This document shows positions 42,075-49,540 of a stretch of DNA of 64,000 nucleotides, one piece after another. Source of the DNA: Chersky-840 sp963810195 (GTDB lineage Bacteria > Actinomycetota > Acidimicrobiia > Acidimicrobiales > UBA8190); NCBI GenBank assembly GCA_963810195.1, contig CAWEMO010000005.1, forward strand, positions 434,001 through 498,000, written 5' to 3'. Under the pieces are notes generated by a model, which ran no database searches, was not told the DNA's origin, and worked only from the letters and a program-made list of their open reading frames with translations. A program made the position numbers and the translations under genes. Numbering within the stretch: the first letter of the stretch is position 1; every line of letters begins with the position of its first letter.

Positions 42075-42103
42075 CTGAGCAATTGAATTGAGCAATTGCT
42101 CAA
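42075..42103. promoter_or_regulatory. Operator of the TetR-SDR operon
   Basis: TTGAGCAATTGCTCAA (42088-42103) is a perfect 16-base palindrome. An adjacent half-like site, CTGAGCAATTGAA (42075-42087), repeats TGAGCAATTG. AT content is well above the surroundings. Confidence 0.75.
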
Positions 42104-42239
42104 ATCATAGGGCGGCGCTCGACCGGGGGCAAATACGTCGGCAATGGGGCCGAGGGGGTCCGGGCGCTACCCGGTCAAGGTGAAGGGACCGGCGCCAGCG
42201 CCACCAGGCAGCTGATGGTCGACGTGCGGGCGATTTCCC

Positions 42240-42521
42240 CTATGCGGCGCGCGCCGCCCAGGTGTGCGGCGCCATCTCGTTCCAGATCAGGATCTCTCCG
42301 ACAACGGTGTCGACCGCCGTCATGGCCTCGCGGCGTGTCTGCCACTCTTCGGGCTTGTTGTTGAACGTGCGCCACAAGCCCGCCCACAGCACCGTGCACG
42401 TGCCATCGGTGCGTTCGACGACCACTGCCGCGATCTCGCCGCGGTGGGTCTCGACCCCCGCGCTGTCCCGTTCACCGCGGTAGGCGGTGCCGGGTCGTGC
42501 CTTCAACTGTGAATTGGCCAT
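42240..42521 (-). CDS. Hypothetical protein, paralogue of the gene at 28861
   Basis: The 93-residue protein has GEIAAVVVERTDGTCTVLWA, EEWQTRREAMTAVDTVVGEI and NEMAPHTWAARAA, which aligns with residues 33-90 of the product at 28861. It lacks the Arg/Pro-rich tail of that paralogue, so it shows the minimal unit. The function is unknown; no signal peptide or cysteine cluster. ATG 42521 is the start. It is a single gene. Confidence 0.6.
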   Translation of the reverse strand: MANSQLKARPGTAYRGERDSAGVETHRGEIAAVVVERTDGTCTVLWAGLWRTFNNKPEEWQTRREAMTAVDTVVGEILIWNEMAPHTWAARAA

Positions 42522-42637
42522 ATAGGACTCGTCGGCGCATTCCGCCCTTTCCTTGACCCGCCCCCGGGTGAGGCTTCGGGGGCCGCGCCCCGGTCCCGGT
42601 ATCGCAGCGGACCGGTGTGGGTCGATGAGTTCCCTGG

Positions 42638-43354
42638 TCAGCGGGGTCGGGCCACACCGATGAACCGGTCGCGCCCCGGCATCGGGCTCTCGATCGTCTC
42701 GATGTCGATCAGACCCGCATTTTCCAGCGACTGCTCGTACCGGCTGGCGTCGAACAGCGTGAGTACATGGGTGTCGACGGCGTACTCGATGCCGTCGGGC
42801 GACCCGATCAGGTGGTGCATCTCGAGAAAGGTCGTAGGCCCTTCACGGCGGCTCCGGCTCATTCGGGCGACGGTCACGGTCTCGTCGACCGCCGTCAGCA
42901 GGTGGATCGGGACATCCTCGTTCCACGCGTCGGGTCGGATCCATCCGTCGATGACCAAGACGCCTCCGGGTCGGAGATGCGTGGCCATGGTCGCCACGGC
43001 GTCGTGCAGATCCCGCTCCGAGCTCATGTACCCGATGGAACTGAACAGGCACGACACGGCGTCGAAGGTCCGGAGCAGGCGGAAGCTGCGCATGTCGCCT
43101 TCGACGAAGGTGTCTCCGGGCAGGCGACGTCGTGCTTCGTCGAGCATCCCGGCGTCGATGTCCACCCCCATCACCTCGTACCACCGGCGGAGATGCACGA
43201 GATGGCCGCCAGTCCCACACGCCACGTCGAGCAGAGACGCCGCACCCGGCGCCCGTTCTTGGATGAGCGCGTGCAGGGCTTGGGCCTCGGCTGCGTAGTC
43301 CTTGCCGGAGCTCTCGTAGAGAAGGTCGTAGACGTGGGCGCTATGGCGGAACAT
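42638..43354 (-). CDS. SAM-dependent methyltransferase (TylM1/DesVI-like)
   Basis: The 238-residue protein opens with FRHSAHVYDLLYESSGKDYA, then AEAQALHALIQERAPGAASL and motif I LLDVACGTGGHLVHL, YEVMGVDIDAGMLDEARRRL, FDAVSCLFSSIGYM and LRPGGVLVIDGW. The YDLLYxxxGKDYAxEA start and the SSIGYM stretch are typical of the N-methyltransferases of amino sugars (TylM1, DesVI) and of related enzymes. No sugar biosynthesis genes are near, so the substrate is open. ATG 43354 is the start. Confidence 0.85.
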   Translation of the reverse strand: MFRHSAHVYDLLYESSGKDYAAEAQALHALIQERAPGAASLLDVACGTGGHLVHLRRWYEVMGVDIDAGMLDEARRRLPGDTFVEGDMRSFRLLRTFDAVSCLFSSIGYMSSERDLHDAVATMATHLRPGGVLVIDGWIRPDAWNEDVPIHLLTAVDETVTVARMSRSRREGPTTFLEMHHLIGSPDGIEYAVDTHVLTLFDASRYEQSLENAGLIDIETIESPMPGRDRFIGVARPR

Positions 43355-43729
43355 GGACCGATTGTGGTCTCTTTCCGCCGGTGCGGTGATCGGTGCCGCT
43401 CAGGTTTCTCCGCACGAAGCGACGGCTCGGCCCATAGCGGGCCGGTCGAGGCGGCGCGCTCCTCGGCCTGCGCTTGGGCCCGCGCCTCGGTTTCGTCGAT
43501 CAGGCGCTGGCATTTGGGACAGCGCCTCGGGATCATGGTCTGCATCCACGTCCGGTGGGGTTCGCGCGTGTAGCGGAACCCGCACAGCGCGGCCGGTGTC
43601 GATCCTTGGACCGGGACGGCGTGCCACGCTCTGGGGAGCCTGTACCCACGTCTGAGCACGGTCCCCTGGATCCGCCTCGACCACCGGTGCGGCATCTGTG
43701 CGACGGCCAGGTACTCCATCGGCGGGCAT
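43171..43729 (-). CDS. Possible zinc-ribbon protein overlapping the methyltransferase gene
   Basis: From ATG 43729 the frame encodes VAQMPHRWSRRIQGTVLRRG, then WHAVPVQGSTPAALCGFRYT and MIPRRCPKCQRLIDETEARA. This resembles the short actinobacterial proteins with an HAV...LCG...W...CPxC pattern. The conserved part ends near 43460. The frame then runs on over the start of the methyltransferase gene to 43171, which is unlikely to be real; a frameshift or unrecognised stop may be involved. Function unknown. Confidence 0.35.
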
Positions 43730-43787
43730 CTTGCCATCGGCGCCGTGTCCTCGCACGCCCGTTTGGGTCTCCGGTGTCGCCACCGTG

Positions 43788-43842
43788 TCCTGCGATCCTG
43801 CGATCCTGCGATCCTGCGATCCTGCGATCCTGCGATCCTGCT
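43788..43842. repeat. 8-base tandem repeat
   Basis: TCCTGCGA is repeated between six and seven times in a row. A unit of eight bases changes the frame at each gain or loss, so this is noncoding or a possible phase-variable site. It lies upstream of the zinc-ribbon frame on the minus strand. Confidence 0.85.
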
Positions 43843-43978
43843 CGTCTCGTCGCCTTCTTTCTTTCTCCGTCGCTCTCCGTGATGGCCGAACACGCATTGT
43901 CGACAATCTGCCGTCCTGCCGACATCCGCCGACGGTTCGGACGCACGACGGCGGTGGGCGCTCTTCAGCCGCGCGGGT

Positions 43979-44257
43979 GTGGTGTCGATACCAATGTCGA
44001 TGTCGACGGTCGATTCGAAGCCGATGGGCTCGGTACGCCAGGGCGGGCGACGCCGCGTCAAGCCGGTGTTGTGGGCGAGTGTCGCGCTGGCGGTGTTCGT
44101 GGTGGCCGTGATCGCGATGGCATTCCGAGACGGCGCCGGTGGAGCGGCGTTGACGGCGCTGGTCTACGTGGCGACGGCCGGAACCGCATTCGGCGTGTGG
44201 GGAACGGCGATGGCGGTCAGAGAGACCCAGGAGCTCGGCTCGCCGACGGAGGACTGA
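43979..44257 (+). CDS. Small two-helix membrane protein
   Basis: The 92-residue product has a basic N-terminal part (RQGGRRRVKP), a first hydrophobic helix (VLWASVALAVFVVAVIAMAF) and a second (AALTALVYVATAGTAFGVWG). No family is recognised. The start is uncertain: GTG 43979 or one of the in-frame ATGs behind it. Its 3' end overlaps the convergent Ogt gene by 41 bases. Confidence 0.55.
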   Translation: MVSIPMSMSTVDSKPMGSVRQGGRRRVKPVLWASVALAVFVVAVIAMAFRDGAGGAALTALVYVATAGTAFGVWGTAMAVRETQELGSPTED

Positions 44258-44750
44258 GTTTCGCCACCCGAGCCTCGAGATCGAGGAGGTGCTGCTTGGT
44301 CCTGAGCCCTCCGCCGTACCCGGTGAGCCGGCCAGTGGACCCGACCACCCGGTGGCACGGCACGATGACGGCGACGGGGTTGCGCGCATTGGCGTGGCCG
44401 ACGGCGCGGGCGGCACCCGGCCGGCCGAGCCTCGCCGCCAATCGGCCGTAGCTCACCGTCGTGCCGAAGGGGATCTGTTGCAGCAGTGCCCACACGCGGT
44501 GCTGGAACGGGGATCCTTCCATCGCCAGCGGGATCTCGAAACGAGTCCGCCGTCCCCCGCAGTACTCCAGGAGCTGTTGCTTGGTGTCATCCAGCACCCT
44601 CGTCGCGGCGCCCCCGGTGCCATGCGCGTCCAGAGCTGTGCCCGCGTCGGGACCGTCGCCGAACTGCGCACCCGTGAGCCGGCCCCACGCATCGGCGCTG
44701 AGGATGATCGGACCCACCGGGCTGTCGACGAGGCGACGGAGCGCAGTCAC
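44217..44750 (-). CDS. ogt: Methylated-DNA--protein-cysteine methyltransferase
   Basis: From GTG 44750 the 177-residue protein has the Ogt/AGT layout: FEIPLAMEGSPFQHRVWALL, IPFGTTVSYGRLAARLGRPG, ARAVGHANARNPVAVIVPCH with the active Cys in PCHRV, then STGRLTGYGGGLRTKQHLLDLE. It takes the methyl group from O6-methylguanine onto its own cysteine. The start overlaps the stop of the Ada-AlkA gene by four bases (GTGA), so the two repair proteins are made together. The frame extends upstream to 44828, but this lies within the AlkA gene. Confidence 0.92.
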   Translation of the reverse strand: MTALRRLVDSPVGPIILSADAWGRLTGAQFGDGPDAGTALDAHGTGGAATRVLDDTKQQLLEYCGGRRTRFEIPLAMEGSPFQHRVWALLQQIPFGTTVSYGRLAARLGRPGAARAVGHANARNPVAVIVPCHRVVGSTGRLTGYGGGLRTKQHLLDLEARVAKLSPPSASRAPGSL

Positions 44751-46228
44751 GACGCGTGCGCCTGCGCCTGCGCATCGTGCTCCGATCCCCACAGGTGCAC
44801 CATTGCGTAGGAGCGCCAGGGACGCCATCGCCGGGCCAGCGCGTCCACCGCCGCCGGAGTGGATGTGTGGCCCAGGCCGGCGAGGGCGCGCCGGACGCCG
44901 AGATCACCCGACAACATGACGTCGGGATGGCCGAGGCCCCGTACGGCGATGTAGTCCGCCGTCCAGGGGCCGATGCCCGGGATGGCGCGCAGCAACGCCC
45001 TCGATTCCTCCGCGTCGGTGCCGATGTCGAGCGCGACCGCACCGTCGGCCAGCGCCTCTGCCAACGTCACCACGGTGCGTGCCCGCCGACGGGGGAGGGG
45101 AAGTCGCCCGGGGTCGAGGGCGGCGAGAGTCTCCATGGTCGGGAAGCAGTGCGTCACCTCGGCGGATGCGGTCGACGGCACCACCGCCACAGGAGTTCCG
45201 TGCTCGGCCACGATCCGGCCCAGGACCCGGCGTGCGCTGGCCACCGAGACCTGCTGGCCGACCACAGCCCGCACCGCCAACTCGTGGGGGTCGACGCACC
45301 CGGGGACCCGCAGACCCGGGACCCGGCGTGCCCGGTGTCGGAGCACGGGGTCGGACTTGAGAAGTCCGTCGACGGCGACGGGGTCCGCGTCGAGGTCGAG
45401 CAGGCGCCGGCACCGCTGCACGGCGGGGGTCAGGTCCCGCAGGTCGTCGAGCCGGAGCCGGGCCAGCACGTGGCCGTGGGAGGGAACGAGAACGACGATG
45501 CCGCTTCCGTGCGGAAGGATGAGCGTCCGGGTGAATCCCGTGTCCGTTCCCGCCTCCACACCCGGGACCGCTCGCTGGGCCAGGAACGACAGCGTGCCGG
45601 GCGAGTCGTAAGGGAGGCGGTGGGCCAGGCGAAGGCTCAAGGTGTCCGGTGCCCCGCTCGAACCGTTCTTGGAACGACGGCGCAGCTGCGTCGGAGTGCA
45701 GGCAAAGATCTGCCGGATCGTGTCGTTGAACTGCCGCACGCTGGCGAATCCGGCCGCGAACGCCACCGTCGAGACGGGGAGCTCCGTTGTCTCCACCAAG
45801 ACGCGTGCCGTCTGCGCCCTCTGGGCGCGCGCCAGCGCCAACGGCCCCGCACCGAGCTCGCTCACGAGCAGGCGGTTGAGTTGCCTCGGGCTGTACGCGA
45901 GGTGCGCCGCCAATCCTGACACCCCCTCGCGGTCGACCACCCCCTCGCCGATCATGCGCATGGCGCGCGCCACGGCGTCCTGGCGGACGTTCCACTCGGG
46001 GGACCCCGGCGAGGCGTCGGGCCGGCAGCGCTTGCAGGCGCGGAACCCGGCCCGCTGGGCTGCAGCGGCAGCGGGGTAGAAGCGGACGTGGTTGCGCCCC
46101 GGCGTGCGCGCCGGGCAGCTCGGCCGGCAATAGATGCGGGTCGACGTCACCGCGGTCACGAACCAGCCGTCGAACCGGGCGTCCTTGGCCAACACGGCGC
46201 GGTAACAGCGCTCGAAGTCCTCGACCAT
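44747..46228 (-). CDS. Ada N-terminal domain - AraC HTH - AlkA glycosylase fusion
   Basis: The 493-residue protein begins with the Ada metal-binding domain: C34, C38, C65 and C68 in RIYCRPSCPAR and FRACKRCRP bind zinc and C34 takes methyl groups from phosphotriesters. An AraC-type HTH follows at about 80-175 (VSGLAAHLAYSPRQLNRLLV, VAFAAGFASVRQFNDTIRQI). The C-terminal part is AlkA: the N-terminal beta domain, then VRAVVGQQVSVASARRVLGR, helix-hairpin-helix GIGPWTADYIAVRGLG and the catalytic Asp in LSGDLGVRRAL. It removes alkylated bases and probably activates its own operon. ATG 46228 is the start; the same frame is open further upstream. Confidence 0.92.
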   Translation of the reverse strand: MVEDFERCYRAVLAKDARFDGWFVTAVTSTRIYCRPSCPARTPGRNHVRFYPAAAAAQRAGFRACKRCRPDASPGSPEWNVRQDAVARAMRMIGEGVVDREGVSGLAAHLAYSPRQLNRLLVSELGAGPLALARAQRAQTARVLVETTELPVSTVAFAAGFASVRQFNDTIRQIFACTPTQLRRRSKNGSSGAPDTLSLRLAHRLPYDSPGTLSFLAQRAVPGVEAGTDTGFTRTLILPHGSGIVVLVPSHGHVLARLRLDDLRDLTPAVQRCRRLLDLDADPVAVDGLLKSDPVLRHRARRVPGLRVPGCVDPHELAVRAVVGQQVSVASARRVLGRIVAEHGTPVAVVPSTASAEVTHCFPTMETLAALDPGRLPLPRRRARTVVTLAEALADGAVALDIGTDAEESRALLRAIPGIGPWTADYIAVRGLGHPDVMLSGDLGVRRALAGLGHTSTPAAVDALARRWRPWRSYAMVHLWGSEHDAQAQAHAS

Positions 46229-46260
46229 CCTGCCATCCTGCCCTGCCACGGGGGAGGTGG

Positions 46261-47065
46261 CTAGCGGATTTCGGACAGGGTGGTGGGGGCCGCGCTCCCC
46301 ACCCACAAGGCCGCGCTCCCCACCCACAAGAAGGCGGCGAGGGATCGGGCCGAGCGGTCGTCTGAGTCCCAGGTGATCGTCCGGGCCCGAGACCGCCGGC
46401 CCCACAGGGCCAGCAGTCGGGTGGCGGGCGCCGCGCTCGGCGCAGCACCGGTCGCGAGGTTCCTCGAGCTCGAGGCGCGCCCCCGCGCCGTCCACCACGA
46501 GCACGACGTCCATCTGCCCGGGGGCGGCGAAACCGGCGTGCAGCTCCGTGATGGCAGCCGCCGTCGTGCGCGCCGTGACTGCCTCCGCCGCGCCCTCGAG
46601 CATGGTGTTGAGCACCGCCACCGCGTGCACGGTCAGCTCGGGCTGCGAGAGGAGCTCGTCGCTGATGTCGTCGTCACCAGCGAGGTCCCAGCGGTGGAGG
46701 GCGGCTTCGCTGCGCCCGTGCAAGGTCACCTCGGCCGCACCCATGCGCCGTCCCGAAAAGGGCACGGTCCGGCCAGGTGTTGCCCCGAGCGCCTCCACGG
46801 CGACACCCAGACGGACCGCCTCGATCACCAGGCGGGCGCGCAGCTCGTTGTCGTCCATCGCCACGTACGGCGCCTCGCGCGTGGTGAAGTCCCTGGTGGC
46901 GCGCTCGTCGCGTCCCGTCGTCACCGCTTCGGTGAGCTCCGCCATCTCGGCCGCCCCGGCTGTCAGGTGCGCCACGAGCTCGTGTGCGGTCCACCCCGCG
47001 CAGGCGGTCCGGGCCGTGGGCGCGGTGGCGTCGAGTGTGGTGAGGAATGCGGTCGCTTCGTCCAT
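46261..47065 (-). pseudogene. MDMPI/TIGR03083-like gene, frameshifted near its end
   Basis: The product starts MDEATAFLTTLDATAPTART, with CAGWTAHELVAHLTAGAAEM as the first metal motif and TLHGRSEAALHRWDLAGDDD as the second, typical of mycothiol-dependent maleylpyruvate isomerase-like proteins. After ARLELEEP (about 46455) the family ending ATRLLALWGRRSRARTITWD lies in another frame and stops at 46261. The original frame runs on instead, in phase with the Ada-AlkA gene. A one-base change is the simplest reading. Without it the protein would have about 267 residues. Confidence 0.7.
46289..46330. repeat. 21-base tandem duplication
   Basis: GCCGCGCTCCCCACCCACAA plus G occurs twice in direct succession. 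In the repaired frame of the MDMPI-like gene it duplicates seven codons (LWVGSAA twice) without shifting the frame. Confidence 0.85.
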
Positions 47066-47174
47066 GGCGCCATGATGACTGTGCCCGGCGGCCGGATCTG
47101 GCGGGAATCGGACGACGTGGTGCGCCTCGCTGCGTCCCGTGCGCAGTGTGCTCGTCACCGCTCCGACGCGCTCG

Positions 47175-47849
47175 TCACAGCTCCAGCGTGGCGGTCTCGG
47201 GGCGATGCCCGGCTCGCCGCAGCGCTTTGGCCTTGGTGCGCACGAGGGCGTCGCGCGGCCCGCGCGCCACCATGGTCGCGCTCCGGGCAGCCTCCGCGAC
47301 GAGCTCGTCGGGCGCGACGACGCTCGAGACGAGCCCGATCCGTAGCGCCGTGGTGGCGTCGATGATGCGGCCGGTGAGGCACAGGTCGCGGGCGGGGCCG
47401 GACCCCACCAAGTCGGCCAAGGGGGAGAAGACGACGTCGGACCAGCGCTGTTCGGGATGTCCGAAGGTCGCGTCGGTGGCCGCGACCCGGACGTCGCACA
47501 TCACCGCAAGGTCGAAGCCGCCCGCCAGTGCCGCGCCCTGCACGGCGGCGACGGTCGGGAGTGGGAAAAGCAGGACGGTGCGGTGGAAGCGGTCCGCGGA
47601 TTGCCACAGGCGTTCCTGGAAGCCGGGCTCGTCCACCGAGAACTCCGACAGGTCGAACCCGGCACAGAAGGTGTCTCCCGCGGCCGCCAGCACCACGCAC
47701 CGCACGTCCTCGTCGGCAGCCAGGCCGTCGAGGACGTCGCTCACCTCGTCGCGCAGGGCGATCGACAGGGCGTTCTTCTTCTGGGGCCTGTCGAGCACGA
47801 CAGTGACGACACCCTCGTCGACCTTCGATACCTGGACCAGCTCTCCCAT
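47175..47849 (-). CDS. Enoyl-CoA hydratase/isomerase family protein
   Basis: From ATG 47849 the 224-residue protein has the crotonase pattern: VVTVVLDRPQKKNALSIALR, VVLAAAGDTFCAGFDLSEFS, TVAAVQGAALAGGFDLAVMC with the oxyanion glycine, DATFGHPEQRWSDVVFSPLA and GRIIDATTALRIGLVSSVV. The length is a little short of the usual 255, with the C-terminal helices reduced. It handles CoA thioesters, probably in fatty acid or aromatic breakdown. The acyl-CoA synthetase gene starts divergently 105 bases away. Confidence 0.88.
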   Translation of the reverse strand: MGELVQVSKVDEGVVTVVLDRPQKKNALSIALRDEVSDVLDGLAADEDVRCVVLAAAGDTFCAGFDLSEFSVDEPGFQERLWQSADRFHRTVLLFPLPTVAAVQGAALAGGFDLAVMCDVRVAATDATFGHPEQRWSDVVFSPLADLVGSGPARDLCLTGRIIDATTALRIGLVSSVVAPDELVAEAARSATMVARGPRDALVRTKAKALRRAGHRPETATLEL

Positions 47850-47954
47850 GGGCCCTCCCCACCGCTCACTGTGCATGACGATGCGCGGGATCGGCAAGAA
47901 TCGGTCCGTGACCACCCCGAGAGCCCGCGTGTGCCGCGAGCGCCGGCCGTCCCG

Positions 47955-49523
47955 ATGAGCCAGACCCCCGAGCCCCCGTCCCCGCTCGCCCTCGGGGCGC
48001 GTGCCGCGCAGCAACCCGATGTGCCTGCCGTCGTCATGGGGGGTGGCGAGGTGCTCTCGTACCGGGAGATCGACGAACGGTCGAACCGCCTGGCGCGGCT
48101 GCTGCGGGCGGAGGGGCTCGCCCCGGGGGACCACGTCGCCATCCTCATGGGGAATTGCGCCACCTACCTCGAAGTCACATGGGCGGCGCAGCGCTCGGGG
48201 CTCTACTACACGGCGCTCAACAGCCACCTGCGCAGCGCCGAGGTCCAGTACATCCTCGACGACTGCGGCGCCACGGCCCTTGTGACCGCTCCGGAGCTGA
48301 CCGACGTGGTCGCGGGCCTCGACCTGGCTCGGGTCTCGGTGCGGCTTTCGGTCGGGGGAGCCATCCCGGGGTTCCGCGGGTACGAGGCGGCGGTGGCCGA
48401 ATTCGAGGGCCTTCCGGTCCCCGACGAGTCCGAAGGGCGCGAGATGCTCTACTCGTCGGGGACGACGGGCAGACCCAAGGGGGTGCGCAAGGAGCTCCCC
48501 TGCACCCCGATGGGCGATCTGTCGGCGGCCCCGGTCCAGATCGCCCTGGGGTTGGCGCGACGAGGCGTCGGGCCCGGTTCGGTGTACCTGTCACCTGCGC
48601 CGCTCTACCACTCGGCGCCGCTCGTCTACTGCATGTCGATGCTCCGTCTCGGGGCGACGGTGGTCGTGATGGAGCACTTCGACGCGGCGCGGTGCCTCGA
48701 GCTCATCGAGCAACATGGCGTGACGCACGCGCAGTTCGTTCCGACCATGTTCGCCCGGATGCTGCATCTGCCCGAGAGCGAGCGACGGCGTTACGACCTC
48801 TCGAGCCTGCGCTCCGTGGTGCACGCCGCGGCACCGTGTCCGGTGGAGGTGAAGCACCAGATGCTGGCGTGGTGGGGCCCGATCATCGACGAGTACTACG
48901 CCGGCACCGAGGACATCGGCTCCACCTGGATCACCGCGGCCGAGTGGCTGGCCCATCCCGGCTCAGTCGGTCGCCCCCTGTCGCCCGCCCATGTCGTGGG
49001 CCCCGATGGGGAGGAGCTCGGGCCCGGCCGGGAGGGCGTCGTCTATTTCGAAGGGGGGCGTCCTTTCGAGTACCACAACGACCCTTCGGCCACCGCGTCG
49101 ATGCTCAACGCCCAGGGATGGCGGACCCTGGGGGACATCGGCATGCTCGACGAGGACGGGTACCTGTACCTCACCGACCGGCAGGCGCACATGATCATCT
49201 CCGGGGGCGTGAACATCTACCCCCAGGAAGCCGAGAACCTCCTCGCCGGCGACCCGCGCGTGGCCGACGTCGCCGTCATCGGCGTGCCCGACGCCGAGAT
49301 GGGAGAGGCGGTGAAAGCGGTCGTCGTCCTGGTCGACCCGTCATCGTCCGGGCCCGCGACCGAAGCCGCGCTGATCGCGCTGTGCCGGGAGCGGCTCGCC
49401 GGCTACAAGTGCCCCCGCACCGTCGACTTCGTCTCCGAGCTCCCACGCGACCCGAACGGCAAGCTCTACAAACGATTGCTCAAGGAGCGCTACTGGGAGG
49501 GCCACGACACGCGTGTCGTGTGA
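47955..49523 (+). CDS. Acyl-CoA synthetase (AMP-forming)
   Basis: The 522-residue enzyme has the ANL motifs: the P-loop-like MLYSSGTTGRPKGVRKE, PLYHSAPLVYCMSMLRLGAT, the A5 motif EYYAGTEDIGSTW, GWRTLGDIGMLDEDGYLYL with the Asp that binds ribose, DRQAHMIISGGVNIYPQEAE and the catalytic Lys in RDPNGKLYKR. It activates a carboxylic acid with ATP and CoA. The group (FadD3/FadD13-like) acts on fatty or aromatic acids; the substrate is not evident. ATG 47955 is divergent from the enoyl-CoA hydratase gene. Confidence 0.92.
   Translation: MSQTPEPPSPLALGARAAQQPDVPAVVMGGGEVLSYREIDERSNRLARLLRAEGLAPGDHVAILMGNCATYLEVTWAAQRSGLYYTALNSHLRSAEVQYILDDCGATALVTAPELTDVVAGLDLARVSVRLSVGGAIPGFRGYEAAVAEFEGLPVPDESEGREMLYSSGTTGRPKGVRKELPCTPMGDLSAAPVQIALGLARRGVGPGSVYLSPAPLYHSAPLVYCMSMLRLGATVVVMEHFDAARCLELIEQHGVTHAQFVPTMFARMLHLPESERRRYDLSSLRSVVHAAAPCPVEVKHQMLAWWGPIIDEYYAGTEDIGSTWITAAEWLAHPGSVGRPLSPAHVVGPDGEELGPGREGVVYFEGGRPFEYHNDPSATASMLNAQGWRTLGDIGMLDEDGYLYLTDRQAHMIISGGVNIYPQEAENLLAGDPRVADVAVIGVPDAEMGEAVKAVVVLVDPSSSGPATEAALIALCRERLAGYKCPRTVDFVSELPRDPNGKLYKRLLKERYWEGHDTRVV
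49503..49520. terminator. Perfect 18-base palindrome at the end of the synthetase gene
   Basis: CACGACACGCGTGTCGTG overlaps the last codons of the acyl-CoA synthetase gene and lies before the convergent GH18 gene end. It has no T-run; a bidirectional terminator is likely. Confidence 0.55.
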
Positions 49524-49540
49524 TCGGATGACGGGCGAGG

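Noticed and set aside
43788..43842. CRISPR-like array
   Set aside because: The units are eight bases without spacers, so this is a simple tandem repeat; no CRISPR repeat-spacer pattern or cas gene was seen anywhere.
44747..47158. A single 803-residue MDMPI-Ada-AlkA fusion protein
   Set aside because: The normal end of the MDMPI-like protein is found in another frame just before the Ada start, and Ada-AlkA has its own ATG of normal position, so two genes with a frameshift explain it better.
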